Shown one piece after another: positions 37,500 to 47,096 of a DNA stretch of 64,000 nucleotides; within the stretch, counting starts at the first letter, position 1, and each line of letters starts with the position of its first letter. Position numbers and translations under genes: made by a program. A model generated the notes under the pieces. The model did no database searches and had not been told where the DNA came from. It saw nothing but the letters and a program-made list of their open reading frames with translations. This stretch comes from Sphingomonas panacis (GTDB taxonomy: Bacteria; Pseudomonadota; Alphaproteobacteria; Sphingomonadales; Sphingomonadaceae): contig NZ_CP014168.1 of assembly GCF_001717955.1 (NCBI RefSeq), positions 1,054,001 through 1,118,000 on the forward strand. Reading direction: 5' to 3'.

Positions 37500-38222
37500 C
37501 TACTTGCCGCAGCGAACCTCGCCGGTGCCGGCGTTGGTCGTCGTGCAATGCGCGGCCGCGCCGAGATCGACATCGCCCGTTCCCGTCACCGATACCTGCG
37601 CAGGGCCGTCCACCGTCGCGTGGACATCGCCGGTGCCCGCGACCGACACGCTCGCGCGCGCCGCTTTCAATTCGGGCGCATCGACGTCGCCCGATCCGCT
37701 CAGGTCGATCTTGAGCTGGTGCGCGCGACCCTTGGCGGTCAGCGTGCCAGTGCCCGACAGCGACAGATCGGCGGATTCGACGCTGAGCGCGCCGATCGCG
37801 ATGTCGCCCGATCCCTTGCTGTCGACACGGAAGCGCTCGCCCTCGACTCGGTCGATCGCGAGGTCGCCGGTGCCGCTGAGCTCGGCTGTCGTGATGCGCG
37901 GCATCGTCACGAAGATCTTCACGTGCGCCGTCCGGCCCCATTGGAACGCGAATGAGTCCTTGCGGCCGATGCGAAGCACGTCGCCGTCGCGGACGATGCG
38001 GAGCGTGTCGAGCTCGGCGGCCGGCCCTTCGGCGCGCACCGAGAAGCCGCTGCCGACGCGGACATCGACGTCATCCGATGCGCGCAGCGCGACGCCGGTG
38101 AAGTCGGCCACCTGGTAGATGCGCGCGGTGCCGCCACTGGTCGCGGCGACGCCGGGGTCGCGATCCTCGGCGGGCGAGCAGGCGACCAACGCCAGCATTG
38201 CGATGAGAGACGCAGACCGCAT
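37500..38222 (-). CDS. GIN-domain (DUF2807) lipoprotein
   Basis: A 240-residue GIN-domain protein with a lipoprotein signal (MRSASLIAMLALVACSPAED; lipobox LVAC, lipidated Cys15), so it is membrane-anchored, unlike its secreted paralogue downstream. The domain shows the same repeating pattern (VALRASDDVDVRVGSGF, LSGTGDLAIDRVEG, DLSLSGTGTLTAKG, ISVTGTGDVDLGAA-like strands). The two genes probably arose by duplication. Function unknown. Confidence 0.82.
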   Translation of the reverse strand: MRSASLIAMLALVACSPAEDRDPGVAATSGGTARIYQVADFTGVALRASDDVDVRVGSGFSVRAEGPAAELDTLRIVRDGDVLRIGRKDSFAFQWGRTAHVKIFVTMPRITTAELSGTGDLAIDRVEGERFRVDSKGSGDIAIGALSVESADLSLSGTGTLTAKGRAHQLKIDLSGSGDVDAPELKAARASVSVAGTGDVHATVDGPAQVSVTGTGDVDLGAAAHCTTTNAGTGEVRCGK

Positions 38223-38275
38223 TCAATCCTCCTTGTGTATTGCCTTTATAATACACAGTCGCGCCGAACACAACG

Positions 38276-38309
38276 AAAAAGGGGCGACCGTCGCCGGCCG
38301 CCCCTTTTT
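38276..38309 (-). terminator. carD terminator
   Basis: AAAAAGGGGCG at 38276-38286 and CGCCCCTTTTT at 38299-38309 form a GC stem flanked by As and Ts, so it can terminate in both directions. It is 24 bp after the carD stop, giving a T-run in the carD direction. Confidence 0.75.
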
Positions 38310-38333
38310 GGAACCCTGGAAAAGGTGCCGCGA

Positions 38334-38867
38334 TCAGGCGGGAACCTTGTCCTTGTTGTGGATCGCCGCGGCCTTGCGGAGGATCTCGAGGATCTTCTCC
38401 TGCGCGGTCGGCTCGTCGACCTGCTCCATCGCGGCGAGTTCGCGCGCGAGCCGGCTCGTCGCCGCTTCGAAGATCTGGCGTTCGGAATAGCTCTGCTCGG
38501 GCTGGTCGTCGGCCCGGAACAGATCACGCACCACTTCGGCGATCGAGACGAGATCGCCCGAATTGATCTTCGCTTCATATTCCTGCGCGCGGCGCGACCA
38601 CATGGTGCGCTTGACGCGCGGCTTGCCGGTCAGCGTTTCGAGGGCTTCGCGCAGCGTCTTGTCGCTGGAGAGCTTGCGCATGCCGACGCTTTCGGCCTTG
38701 TTGGTCGGTACGCGGAGCGTCATACGCTCCTTTTCGAAGCGGAGCACATAGAGTTCGAGTTGCATCCCGGCGATTTCCTGCCGTTGCAGCTCGATGACAC
38801 GGCCGACGCCGTGCTTGGGGTAAACGACATAATCGCCGACGTCGAAGGACAGCGCCTTGGCAGCCAT
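38334..38867 (-). CDS. carD: CarD/CdnL family RNA polymerase-binding regulator
   Basis: A 177-residue protein with an N-terminal Tudor-like RNA-polymerase-interacting domain (FDVGDYVVYPKHGVGRVIELQ and MTLRVPTNKAESVGMRKLSS) and a helical C-terminal DNA-binding domain (WSRRAQEYEAKINSGDLVSI, AEVVRDLFRADDQPEQSYSE). It stabilises the open promoter complex at many promoters, notably rRNA ones, and is usually essential or growth-supporting. Start ATG at 38867 after AAAGG; the long upstream frame is not protein-like. A strong terminator follows. Confidence 0.93.
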   Translation of the reverse strand: MAAKALSFDVGDYVVYPKHGVGRVIELQRQEIAGMQLELYVLRFEKERMTLRVPTNKAESVGMRKLSSDKTLREALETLTGKPRVKRTMWSRRAQEYEAKINSGDLVSIAEVVRDLFRADDQPEQSYSERQIFEAATSRLARELAAMEQVDEPTAQEKILEILRKAAAIHNKDKVPA

Positions 38868-39093
38868 TCCGTTAGCCTTTCTGTAGGACCGGTGTTCCCG
38901 TGCGACAGCACCGCGCGCAAAGGGCTGCGAGGGTGCAAGCGGGTGTGGGTGTGTGAACGTCTCCAGCGGGAGAACGCGCAACCGCGCCTCCGTCTCCGAT
39001 CGTATAACACACCAGCAATAAAATTACCAGCCCGCCGTCATGGACGCGCGGGGGCCGCCGTAGCGGGTCGATCCTACAGGGTGGCGGGCGCGA

Positions 39094-39435
39094 TCAGTCG
39101 CCGGCACCCGGTTCGGGCGAGAAGTATTTGTCATACTTGCCGGTTTCGCCCTTCATCGCATCGGCATCGGCCGGCGTCTGGTTGAGCTTGCGGGTGACGT
39201 TGGGCCATTGCGCCGAGAACGTCGTGTTGAGTTCCAGCCACTGTTCGAGATTGCTCTCGGTATCGGGCAGGATCGCTTCGGCGGGGCATTCGGGCTCGCA
39301 CACGCCGCAATCGATGCACTCGCTCGGGTTGATGACGAGCATGTTCTCGCCTTCATAGAAGCAGTCGACCGGACACACTTCTACGCAGTCCATATACTTG
39401 CAGCGAATGCAGGCATCGGTGACGACGTAGGTCAT
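39094..39435 (-). CDS. fdxA: Seven-iron ferredoxin FdxA
   Basis: A 113-residue ferredoxin with [3Fe-4S] and [4Fe-4S] clusters. Cysteines are at 9, 12, 17, 21, 25, 40, 43, 46 and 50 ([18 protein letters not shown] and [14 protein letters not shown]), matching the Azotobacter-type 7Fe ferredoxins. The long C-terminal tail (about residues 60-113) is usual in alphaproteobacteria. Start ATG at 39435, with GGAG upstream. Its order next to the S4 protein and helicase on one side and carD on the other recurs in related genomes (from general knowledge). Confidence 0.94.
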   Translation of the reverse strand: MTYVVTDACIRCKYMDCVEVCPVDCFYEGENMLVINPSECIDCGVCEPECPAEAILPDTESNLEQWLELNTTFSAQWPNVTRKLNQTPADADAMKGETGKYDKYFSPEPGAGD

Positions 39436-39489
39436 TAAGCTCACTCCGGGACGACAATCGCGCCCTGCTATGCGCGGGGACAAGCCCCG

Positions 39490-39801
39490 TCAATCACCGG
39501 GGGCAAGATGAGAACCGTTCTCAAGCAAATCGCTGTAGCAGGCGCGGCCCTCGGCGGGTGGCCCGCGCCGCGCCGGCAGCGCCTCGACGCGGATCGCGCG
39601 CACGCGGCCCGCCGGAGTCGCGAAGGCGATCACCACGCCGATCCGGACCGGCGCGGCGGCACGGTCGACTGGGCGGCCATCGAGGCGGAGACGGCCGGCG
39701 GTGGCGAGCGCCTGGGCGATCGCCCGCGTCTTGACGATCCGGGCATGCCAGAGGAACACGTCGAGCCGCATCGAGCCTTCAGCCCCGGTCTTTTCAGCCA
39801 A
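39490..39801 (-). CDS. S4-domain RNA-binding protein, Hsp15-like
   Basis: A 103-residue protein whose S4 domain (MRLDVFLWHARIVKTRAIAQ, LATAGRLRLDGRPVDRA) resembles Hsp15, which binds stalled 50S subunits carrying nascent chains. A TTG start at 39801 would overlap the helicase stop by 8 bp; an ATG at 39771 (start of MRLDVFLW, with AAGG before it) is an equally good choice. Translational coupling to the helicase gene is likely either way. Confidence 0.82.
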   Translation of the reverse strand: MAEKTGAEGSMRLDVFLWHARIVKTRAIAQALATAGRLRLDGRPVDRAAAPVRIGVVIAFATPAGRVRAIRVEALPARRGPPAEGRACYSDLLENGSHLAPGD

Positions 39802-42286
39802 GCCGCGCTCCCAATTCGGCGAGCGCCGCGAAGGCGTTGTCGCGTGGCGGCGCGGTCTGCACGGCGCGGGTCAGCCCGCGCCATGCCCAGCGCGGCTGGC
39901 CATCCTCGGGGCGTGCGGCACGGAATCCCAGCGCCGCCATCAGCCGTGCGAGCGTGTCCGGCGTCATCCCGATCGAGGTGGCGAGCGCGGGATCGGGCGC
40001 GAACGGACGGTGGCCGTCGCGCGCATCATGCACCGCGCGCGCGATCCGCTCGGCGAGATCGACTCGCACCGCCTGGCTGCCGAGCGGGCGATAGCCGTGC
40101 TGGAGGTGCGCGCCGGCGGCCTGACGCGGCAAGACCGTCGGGCCGGCGGGTGGCGCTGCGGACACGGCCACGCCGCGCGCGGCGAGCAGCATCCGCCGCC
40201 AGCGCGCCGGCTCGGGCTTGAGCAGGCGCGGATCGAACAGGTCGAGCGCGCCGATCGTCACGCCGGCCGCGCGCAACCGCTTGCGCGCTGCCGAATCGAG
40301 CGCATCGACCGCGTGGCCGATGCTCATCCGCGTTGCGATCCCGCCCGCATCGACCAGCCCTGCCGCGACCGCACGCAGCGGCGGTGACGCCTGCGCATCG
40401 CGCAGCACCGCGTCGAGCGTGCCGAGCGCGGGCAGCCGCCGCGCGACCTGTGCGGCGATCCAGCGTTCGAGCCGCTCGCGCACTGCCGCCTGCACCGGGC
40501 GGTCGAGGCAATCGAGCGCGCGATCGAGCAATACGCGCGGCCGCGCCAGCGACGGTCCCGGCCCGAGCCGCGCGACCTCATGCCCCGCCCAATGAACCGC
40601 GGGCGCGTCGTCGGCGAGCGTGAAATCGGCATCGGGCGCGTCGATCAGCGCCTGCGCCCGCCGACCGCGCTCGCTCCCCAGTCGGCGCTCGGCGGCGGCG
40701 AGCAGCAGCCGTTTGTCAGCGAGCCGCGCATCGGGGGCGACGGTGAAGCGGAAGCCGGTCAGCGTGCCGATCGGATGATCCTCGACGCTGACCTCACCCT
40801 GTGGCCCGACGGTAACGGGCAGAGCGCGCGGATCGGCGCCGATCTGGCGCATCAGCAGCGTGGTGCGCTTGTCGACGAAGCGTTGCGTCAGACTGAGGTG
40901 GAGCGCGTCGGACAGCCGTTCCTCGACCGCGCCGGCGCGCGCACTCCAATGCGCCGGGTCGGCGAGCCAGTCGGCGCGGTTGGCGATATAGGCCCAGCTC
41001 CGCGCCGCCGCGATCCGCCCGGCGAGCGTCTCGACATCGCCCGCGACGTTATCGAGCCGCGCGATCTCGTTAGCGAACCATTCGTGCGGCACGTAGCCCA
41101 GCCCCTCGCTCAGATAGCCGAACACCCGGCCGACGAAGCGCGCATGCGGATCGACGCCGAGCTTGCGGAAATCGGGCAGGCCGCACGCCGCCCACAGCCG
41201 CGCGACCATCTTTTGACCGCGTACCCGGTCGCGCACCCAATCCTCGCCCGCCAGCCGCTTGAGCACGGCCAGATCGGTCGCTTCCGGCGCGGCGCGCAGC
41301 ACGCGCGCTTCGGGGCGCAGTTCGAGGCTGGCAATCAGCGCGTTGATGCTCGACAGATCGGGCACGCCCTCGCGCCAATAGAGATGCTCGAGCGGCGCGA
41401 AGCGATGCTCCTCGATCGCCAGCACCTCTTCGGGGCCGAACGCGCTCGGCCCATCATCGACGAGCGCGCCGAACGTGCCATCGCGCTGGTGGCGCCCGGC
41501 GCGGCCGGCGATCTGCGCCATTTCGGCCACCGTCAACCGGCGCTGGCGATGCCCGTCGAACTTATGGAGCGAGGCGAAGGCGACATGGCTGACATCCATG
41601 TTGAGCCCCATGCCGATCGCGTCGGTCGCGACGAGATAATCGACCTCGCCCGCCTGGAACATCGCGACCTGCGCGTTGCGCGTGCGCGGGCTAAGCGCGC
41701 CCATCACCACCGCCGCACCACCGCGCAGCCGCCGCAGCATCTCGGCGACGGCGTAGACCTCCTCGGCCGAGAAGGCGACGATCGCCGAACGTTTGGGGAG
41801 CCGGCTGATCTTCCGCACGCCAGCGTAGCTCAACGTCGAGAAGCGCGGTCGGGTGATGATCTCGGCATCCCTGACCAGCGCCTTGACCATCGGCCTGAGC
41901 GATTCCGAGCCGAGCAGCATCGTCTCTTCACGCCCGCGTGCGCGTAAAATGCGATCGGTGAAGACGTGGCCGCGCTCGGGATCGGCGCCCAGTTGCGCCT
42001 CGTCTAGCGCGACGAAGGCGACCTCGCGTTCGAGCGGCATGCTCTCGGCTGTGCAGAGGAACCAGCGCGCGTCCTTGGGGACGATCTTTTCTTCGCCGGT
42101 GATGAGCGCGACCTGGTTGGCGCCCTTGATCTTGACGACGCGGTCATAGACCTCGCGCGCGAGGAGGCGCAGCGGGAAGCCGATCATCCCGCTCGAATGC
42201 GCGCACATCCGCTCGACCGCGAGATGCGTCTTGCCGGTGTTGGTCGGCCCCAGAACGGCGGTGACCCGGTGGTCGGCGCGTGACAT
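39794..42286 (-). CDS. Suv3-like DEAD-box RNA/DNA helicase
   Basis: An 830-residue superfamily 2 helicase of the alphaproteobacterial family related to mitochondrial Suv3. Walker A GPTNTGKT lies at residues 13-20, then the DEAQ box (VALDEAQLGADPERGH), motif V/VI region (YLVATDAIGMGLNMDVSHVAF, QIAGRAGRHQRDG) and the Suv3-type C-terminal part. The remaining 450 residues are helical and Arg/Ala-rich, without a domain I can name. Start ATG at 42286 is preferred over an upstream GTG at 42328. By analogy with Suv3 it may unwind structured RNA for decay, but bacterial members are barely studied. It is followed by, and overlaps, the S4 RNA-binding gene. Confidence 0.88.
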   Translation of the reverse strand: MSRADHRVTAVLGPTNTGKTHLAVERMCAHSSGMIGFPLRLLAREVYDRVVKIKGANQVALITGEEKIVPKDARWFLCTAESMPLEREVAFVALDEAQLGADPERGHVFTDRILRARGREETMLLGSESLRPMVKALVRDAEIITRPRFSTLSYAGVRKISRLPKRSAIVAFSAEEVYAVAEMLRRLRGGAAVVMGALSPRTRNAQVAMFQAGEVDYLVATDAIGMGLNMDVSHVAFASLHKFDGHRQRRLTVAEMAQIAGRAGRHQRDGTFGALVDDGPSAFGPEEVLAIEEHRFAPLEHLYWREGVPDLSSINALIASLELRPEARVLRAAPEATDLAVLKRLAGEDWVRDRVRGQKMVARLWAACGLPDFRKLGVDPHARFVGRVFGYLSEGLGYVPHEWFANEIARLDNVAGDVETLAGRIAAARSWAYIANRADWLADPAHWSARAGAVEERLSDALHLSLTQRFVDKRTTLLMRQIGADPRALPVTVGPQGEVSVEDHPIGTLTGFRFTVAPDARLADKRLLLAAAERRLGSERGRRAQALIDAPDADFTLADDAPAVHWAGHEVARLGPGPSLARPRVLLDRALDCLDRPVQAAVRERLERWIAAQVARRLPALGTLDAVLRDAQASPPLRAVAAGLVDAGGIATRMSIGHAVDALDSAARKRLRAAGVTIGALDLFDPRLLKPEPARWRRMLLAARGVAVSAAPPAGPTVLPRQAAGAHLQHGYRPLGSQAVRVDLAERIARAVHDARDGHRPFAPDPALATSIGMTPDTLARLMAALGFRAARPEDGQPRWAWRGLTRAVQTAPPRDNAFAALAELGARLG

Positions 42287-42534
42287 GACCCGGATAACAT
42301 CGGCTGCCGCGCCGGGATGCGCAACCACCAGATTGCCAACAACCGGCTATTTTCGCTCAGCAATGCCAACGATATCCGGTGCCTGCGCTTCTTGCCCGAC
42401 TCGGCGAACGCCTCACCGCACCGACGTGTATCGCGCCGCCGGGTTAAATTGACTTTCATCTTTTCACGCCACACAAAATCGGGCCTCACGCCGGGGGTCG
42501 ATGTGCTGGGCGGCGTCATGGGGGGCGGTCAGCC

Positions 42535-44013
42535 GTGTTTTTGCGTAGCGATTCCGGATTCGAACAGGCTGGTGGCACGGCCACCGTGTCGTTCGGCCGG
42601 ACGCTGTCGCCGCTTCCCGCCCCGACCGCATTCGACCGTTTCCGCGCTGGCCTCGCCAAAGTCGATTGGGTGCCCGATCTCGGCGCGCGGATCGGCTCGG
42701 CGGAATGGTGGCGCGGTGCGTTGACCTGCACCGCATTATGCGCGAGCGCGGTGGCATTGGCGCCGCGCCTTCATCCGATCGCCGGCACCGTCGCGCCGCC
42801 GCTCGCCGGCGCGCAATGGGACGAAGCGCGCGCGCAGTCGATCGCGCCGCTCGCCTACGGCGCCAACACCGGCCACCGCATGGCCGCCAATGATTTCGTC
42901 GCGCCACTCACCCAGACGCCCGAACGGCCAAGCATCGACCTGTCGGCGAGCTACGGCGCTGGCGACAGTTTCGCGGCGGTGCTGCGCCGCGCCGGCGTGT
43001 CCGAACGTGATTCCGACGCGGCGATGCGGCTCGTCACCGGCGCTACCGCACTCGACGATCTCAAGCCCGGCACGCAGATCGATCTGACGCTCGGCCGCCG
43101 TGCCGACAAGACCGTGGCACGCCCGCTCGACCAACTCTCGTTCCGCGCGCGCTTCGACTTGCAACTGTCGCTGAAGCGCGTCGGTGGCGCGCTTGCCCTC
43201 ACCCGGCAGGTGATCGCGGTCGATCATACGCCGTTGCGCATCCAGGGGCTGGTCGGATCGAGCCTGTACCGTTCGGCGCGGGCAGCGGGTGCACCAGCCA
43301 AAGCGGTCGAATCCTATATCCGCGCGATCGCCAGCCGGCTCTCGGTCGGCCACGACGTGCGGTCTGCCGACCGTTTCGACCTGATCGTCGAGCAGGCGCG
43401 CGCCGCCACCGGCGAAGTGCAGCTCGGCGGGCTGTTGTTCGCCGGGCTGGCGCGCGGCGGCGGCAAGCCGCTCCAGCTCGTCAAATGGGGCGATGGCGAG
43501 CGCGCGCAATGGTTCGAATCTTCCGGCCAGACCGAGCAGCGCGGCGCGATGGGGATGCCCGTCTCCGGGCACATCACCTCGACCTTCGGCTTACGCATGC
43601 ATCCGATCCTCGGTATCCTCAGGATGCATAAAGGCATGGACATCGGCGCGCCGTGGGGATCGCCGATCCACGCCGCGACCGATGGTGTGATCCAGTTCGC
43701 CGGCCGCACCGGCGGCTATGGCAATTTCGTCAAACTCGCCGGACCGGGCGGAATCGCCACCGGCTATGGCCATATGAGCCGGATCGCGGTGCGTACCGGC
43801 ACGCGCGTGTCGCGCGGGCAAGTGATCGGCTATGTCGGATCGACCGGGCTTTCGACCGGGCCGCATCTGCACTGGGAGGTTTGGCGCAACGGCGTGTCGG
43901 TCAACCCGCGCACGATCTCGCTGTCGAGCGTGGTGCAGCTTTCGGGCGAAGCGCTGCGCGCGTTCAGGGCGCGGGTGGGGTCCTTGCTGTCGGTGAAGCC
44001 GGGCGGGCGGTGA
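42535..44013 (+). CDS. M23 family peptidoglycan endopeptidase, membrane-anchored
   Basis: A 492-residue envelope hydrolase with one N-terminal membrane segment (about residues 61-80, TCTALCASAVALAP), a linker, a helical region with a LysM-like/OapA-like fold (about 140-330) and a C-terminal LytM domain. Zn ligands are intact: His365 and Asp369 (MHKGMDIGAPWG) and His446 in HLHWEVW (His444-x-His446). It should cut peptide cross-links in the cell wall. GTG start at 42535 after a G-rich Shine-Dalgarno. Divergent from the helicase gene; no partner adjoins it. Confidence 0.9.
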   Translation: MFLRSDSGFEQAGGTATVSFGRTLSPLPAPTAFDRFRAGLAKVDWVPDLGARIGSAEWWRGALTCTALCASAVALAPRLHPIAGTVAPPLAGAQWDEARAQSIAPLAYGANTGHRMAANDFVAPLTQTPERPSIDLSASYGAGDSFAAVLRRAGVSERDSDAAMRLVTGATALDDLKPGTQIDLTLGRRADKTVARPLDQLSFRARFDLQLSLKRVGGALALTRQVIAVDHTPLRIQGLVGSSLYRSARAAGAPAKAVESYIRAIASRLSVGHDVRSADRFDLIVEQARAATGEVQLGGLLFAGLARGGGKPLQLVKWGDGERAQWFESSGQTEQRGAMGMPVSGHITSTFGLRMHPILGILRMHKGMDIGAPWGSPIHAATDGVIQFAGRTGGYGNFVKLAGPGGIATGYGHMSRIAVRTGTRVSRGQVIGYVGSTGLSTGPHLHWEVWRNGVSVNPRTISLSSVVQLSGEALRAFRARVGSLLSVKPGGR

Positions 44014-44152
44014 GATTGAGCGGCGCGTCCGCTAGAGGATAGCAGAATCCGGCAACGTACCGTGACGCGTGACACTGACGATCGCCCCGGAGCGGTTGGA
44101 TTATCACTGCAACAATATTGCGCGCGGATAGATAAAGCATCAGTCTGCGGGC

Positions 44153-45343
44153 ATGGCGCCGACACTCACACATTTGCTCACCTTTGCTCTGGCCGGTGTG
44201 GCAGTTCCGCTGTCTTGCACAGTCGCTCAAATGCCGGCTCCGCCGAAGGTGTCGGAAGATGCGGTCCCACACGAAATAGTCGTCACTGCGGAACCGCTCA
44301 GTAAGCTGCAGCGCGAACTCGACACGTGTCTGGCGCGCCACTGTGCGCCCAAGGAAGATATCGACCGCTCGCTCGCCTATGCCGAGGGCCAGTTCGTCGC
44401 CGGCGACTATTACGGCAGCCGCCAGACCCTGCTGGCGGCGCGCAGGCGCAACGCGCGCTTTGCTGCCGAGCTTCCGGTCGAGGTGTCCTCGCTTCACCGC
44501 GCAAACGCTCGGCTGGCCGGGCTAAACGGCGCGTCCGATCAGGAGCGAATAGACACGTTCGACATGGTTGGCGCGCTCAAGGCGGGTCTTGACCGGCGGG
44601 ACGCCAAGGTCATGCTCGCGCGGATGGAGGTCGGCGATCTGGAGGCGCGCCAAGGTCGCCCTGACAATGCGCTCGACACATATCACAGGATCGCCGCACA
44701 GGCGCATCGCGCCAATCTGCCGGCGGTGGAAGCCTTCGCGCTGTTCCGCAAGGCGGCGCTGCTCTCGGCGGTGGCGCAGTCGAACGCATCGTACCGGTCG
44801 AGCGCCCGCGAGGCGATCGCCGAGGTAGAGCGATCGACCGATCCGGCCTTCGCGCCGTTCCGCAACGGCGCGCGCCTGATCGCGCTGCGCATGCTGCCGG
44901 CGAAGAAGCAGGCTGCGGCGGCCGGCGCGATCCTCGCGACGATCGAACCAGTCGATACCGTTCGGCCGCTGCTCGCTTATGCGCCGCCGATCGAAACCGA
45001 TTCGATGACCGTGACCAGCGACGGAAGCGACAATTCGGAATGGGCCGATGTCGCCTATACCATCACCTCCGACGGGCTTGTGAGCGACGTGCACCCGGTC
45101 CGCACGTCGGCGCGGCTGAACGACCGATGGCTCGCGATTGCGCTCAAGGCGCTGAGGGAGCGGCGCTACGTGCCAGTCAAAACCAAGACTATGATCGGTT
45201 TCCCACGCGTCGTTCGCTTGTCCTTCGTCAACGACATGGTCAACACGAAGGGCACGCGTATCGTCGTGCGATCGGGCCAGACGCGCGTCCTGGAGATCGA
45301 CATGACCGTATACCCGAACGAGAAGGCGGGCAGTATCTACTGA
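44153..45343 (+). CDS. Exported protein with helical-repeat and TonB-C-like domains
   Basis: A 396-residue protein not assigned to a named family. A hydrophobic N-terminus (about residues 5-22) ends in VPLSCTVAQ, so it may be a lipoprotein or be cleaved. Residues 30-45 hold HEIVVTAEPL, a phrase common in sphingomonad exported proteins and reminiscent of a TonB box. Residues about 60-250 are alpha-helical and repeat-like (TPR-like). The C-terminal 110 residues (VAYTITSDGLVSDVHPVRTS, ALKALRERRYVPVKTK, RVVRLSFVND) look like the TonB C-terminal fold. Proteins of this layout are found in sphingomonads as stand-alone envelope proteins; function unknown. Confidence 0.65.
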   Translation: MAPTLTHLLTFALAGVAVPLSCTVAQMPAPPKVSEDAVPHEIVVTAEPLSKLQRELDTCLARHCAPKEDIDRSLAYAEGQFVAGDYYGSRQTLLAARRRNARFAAELPVEVSSLHRANARLAGLNGASDQERIDTFDMVGALKAGLDRRDAKVMLARMEVGDLEARQGRPDNALDTYHRIAAQAHRANLPAVEAFALFRKAALLSAVAQSNASYRSSAREAIAEVERSTDPAFAPFRNGARLIALRMLPAKKQAAAAGAILATIEPVDTVRPLLAYAPPIETDSMTVTSDGSDNSEWADVAYTITSDGLVSDVHPVRTSARLNDRWLAIALKALRERRYVPVKTKTMIGFPRVVRLSFVNDMVNTKGTRIVVRSGQTRVLEIDMTVYPNEKAGSIY

Positions 45344-45358
45344 TCGGCACGGTATGCG

Positions 45359-47002
45359 CTATCGCCCCTGCGCGCGCCAGCGTTTGATCGTGCGCGCGAT
45401 GATCGCGTCCTCGTCGCCGGTTTCGGTCCACAGGCTGGAGAACAATGGATCGTCCGACGCCGGGCGCTTCGCTTCTTCCAGATCGTCGAACGCAACGCGG
45501 ATCGGGATCGCGACGCCCTCGCCGCTGATGATGCACTCGCGGTTGCGAAGCGCCGGGATCGAATCGAGGAAGCCGCGCGCGCCTTCGGGCATCGCGGCGC
45601 GCACGAACGCCTGGTCGCGATCGTTGTTGAGCCGCATCGCGATGATCGTGCCGCATTGCGACAGCACGCCTTCCGCCAGATCGGACGGGCGCTGCGTGAT
45701 GAGGCCGAGCGACACGCCGTATTTGCGGCCTTCCTTGGCGATGCGGCTGAGGATGCGGCCGACCGAGGACGCATCGGCGTTGCGTTCATTGGGGATGTAG
45801 CGGTGCGCCTCCTCGCAGACGAGCAGGATCGGGCGCTGCGGCTCGTTCCTGGACCAGATCGCGAAGTCGAACACCATCCGGCTCAGCATCGCCACCACCA
45901 CCGCGGTGATTTCGGACGGCACGCCCGACACGTCGATGATCGAGATCGGCTTGCCGCCGCCGGGCAGGCGGAAGATGCGCTCGATGAACCCCGCCATCGT
46001 ATCCGCCACCAATAGCCCCGAGAACATGAAGCCGTAGCGCGGATCGGCCTTGATCTCTTCGATCTTGGTTTTCAGCCGCATGTACGGCGCGGTGTCTCCG
46101 GCGCGGTCGAGCTTGCCCATCTCAAGCTGGATGAACGCGATGAGGTCGCCGAGCAGATAGGGGATCGGCGCATCGACGGTGAGCTTGGCGATTTCCTGCC
46201 CCAGCCGGCTTTTGCCCCGCGCGAGCAGCAGGCATTTGGCGAGGATGTCGGCATCCATCTGCCGTGATGAGCCGGTTGCGGTGAGGAACACCTCGCAATG
46301 TTCGGCGAAGTTCATCAGCCAATAGGGCATTTGCAAGTTCGACACGTCGAAGATCGCGCCGTTGGCGGTGAACGCGGCGGCATATTCGCCGTGCGGATCG
46401 ATCATCAGGATATGGCCTTGCGGCGCGAGATCGCAGATTCGGTGCAGGATTAGCGCGGCGCTGGTCGACTTGCCGGTGCCGGTGCTGCCGAGCAGCGCGA
46501 AATGCTTGCCGAGCAGCGCATCGACATACAGCGCCGCGCGGACGTCGCGGGTCGGATGGACCGTGCCGATCTCGATATGCGCGCGGTCCTCGGTCGCGTA
46601 GATCTCGCGCAGGTCGGCAGTGGCGAGCGGATAGACGTGACAACCCGGCATCGGATAGCGCGTGACGCCGCGGCGGAAGCGGGCGAGCACGCCGGTCTCG
46701 GGTGTCTCATCGCCTTCGCCGAGGAAATCGACCAGAGCGGTGATCCGCTCGCCGTCGTCAGTGAGCTTGAGCGAGCGCACATTGGCGACCAGCCAGATGC
46801 CGCCGACGCGCAGCTTGACCTGGCTGCCGACCGAGCCGGCGGCGGCGATGATCGGATCGTCATGCCCGCCGAGCGCGGCGAGCCGTTCGGGATCGAACAC
46901 GATCTGGCCGCGCGATCCGGCGATCTCGATGACCATGCCGATCGGATCGCGCAGGCGTGCGGCGGGAGTGGCGAAGGCGTCGCCGCCCGGCATTTCGGTC
47001 AT
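45359..47002 (-). CDS. HerA-like ATPase
   Basis: A 547-residue HerA/FtsK-superfamily ATPase. It opens with a HAS-barrel (residues about 15-120), then a P-loop GSTGTGKSTSA (about 173-183), Walker B at ILMIDPHGEY and ILLVCEEAHRYIPNE, and an arginine-finger region RIAKEGRKYGVSLGLITQRPSDL. In archaea HerA works with the nuclease NurA in DNA end resection; bacterial HerA is also found in phage defence. No NurA, SIR2, DUF4297 or other effector lies beside it here, so it is best read as a solitary housekeeping or repair ATPase. Convergent with the preceding gene (15 bp between stops). Confidence 0.87.
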   Translation of the reverse strand: MTEMPGGDAFATPAARLRDPIGMVIEIAGSRGQIVFDPERLAALGGHDDPIIAAAGSVGSQVKLRVGGIWLVANVRSLKLTDDGERITALVDFLGEGDETPETGVLARFRRGVTRYPMPGCHVYPLATADLREIYATEDRAHIEIGTVHPTRDVRAALYVDALLGKHFALLGSTGTGKSTSAALILHRICDLAPQGHILMIDPHGEYAAAFTANGAIFDVSNLQMPYWLMNFAEHCEVFLTATGSSRQMDADILAKCLLLARGKSRLGQEIAKLTVDAPIPYLLGDLIAFIQLEMGKLDRAGDTAPYMRLKTKIEEIKADPRYGFMFSGLLVADTMAGFIERIFRLPGGGKPISIIDVSGVPSEITAVVVAMLSRMVFDFAIWSRNEPQRPILLVCEEAHRYIPNERNADASSVGRILSRIAKEGRKYGVSLGLITQRPSDLAEGVLSQCGTIIAMRLNNDRDQAFVRAAMPEGARGFLDSIPALRNRECIISGEGVAIPIRVAFDDLEEAKRPASDDPLFSSLWTETGDEDAIIARTIKRWRAQGR

Positions 47003-47096
47003 TCGCGGGTCGTCCCAAATCAGGATGACGTGCTTAACGGCTGAGTCGTAAAGATTGCGTTCGGCCCTCGACGTCGCTTGGGACGAACGGCTGGCG

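Noticed and set aside
43500..43530. GGTTCGAATC, resembling the T-loop of a tRNA
   Set aside because: It lies inside the M23 endopeptidase gene and no acceptor or anticodon stem can be drawn around it.
45359..47002. HerA as part of an anti-phage defence system
   Set aside because: No nuclease, SIR2, DUF4297 or other effector gene adjoins it, and its flanks are ordinary chromosomal genes.
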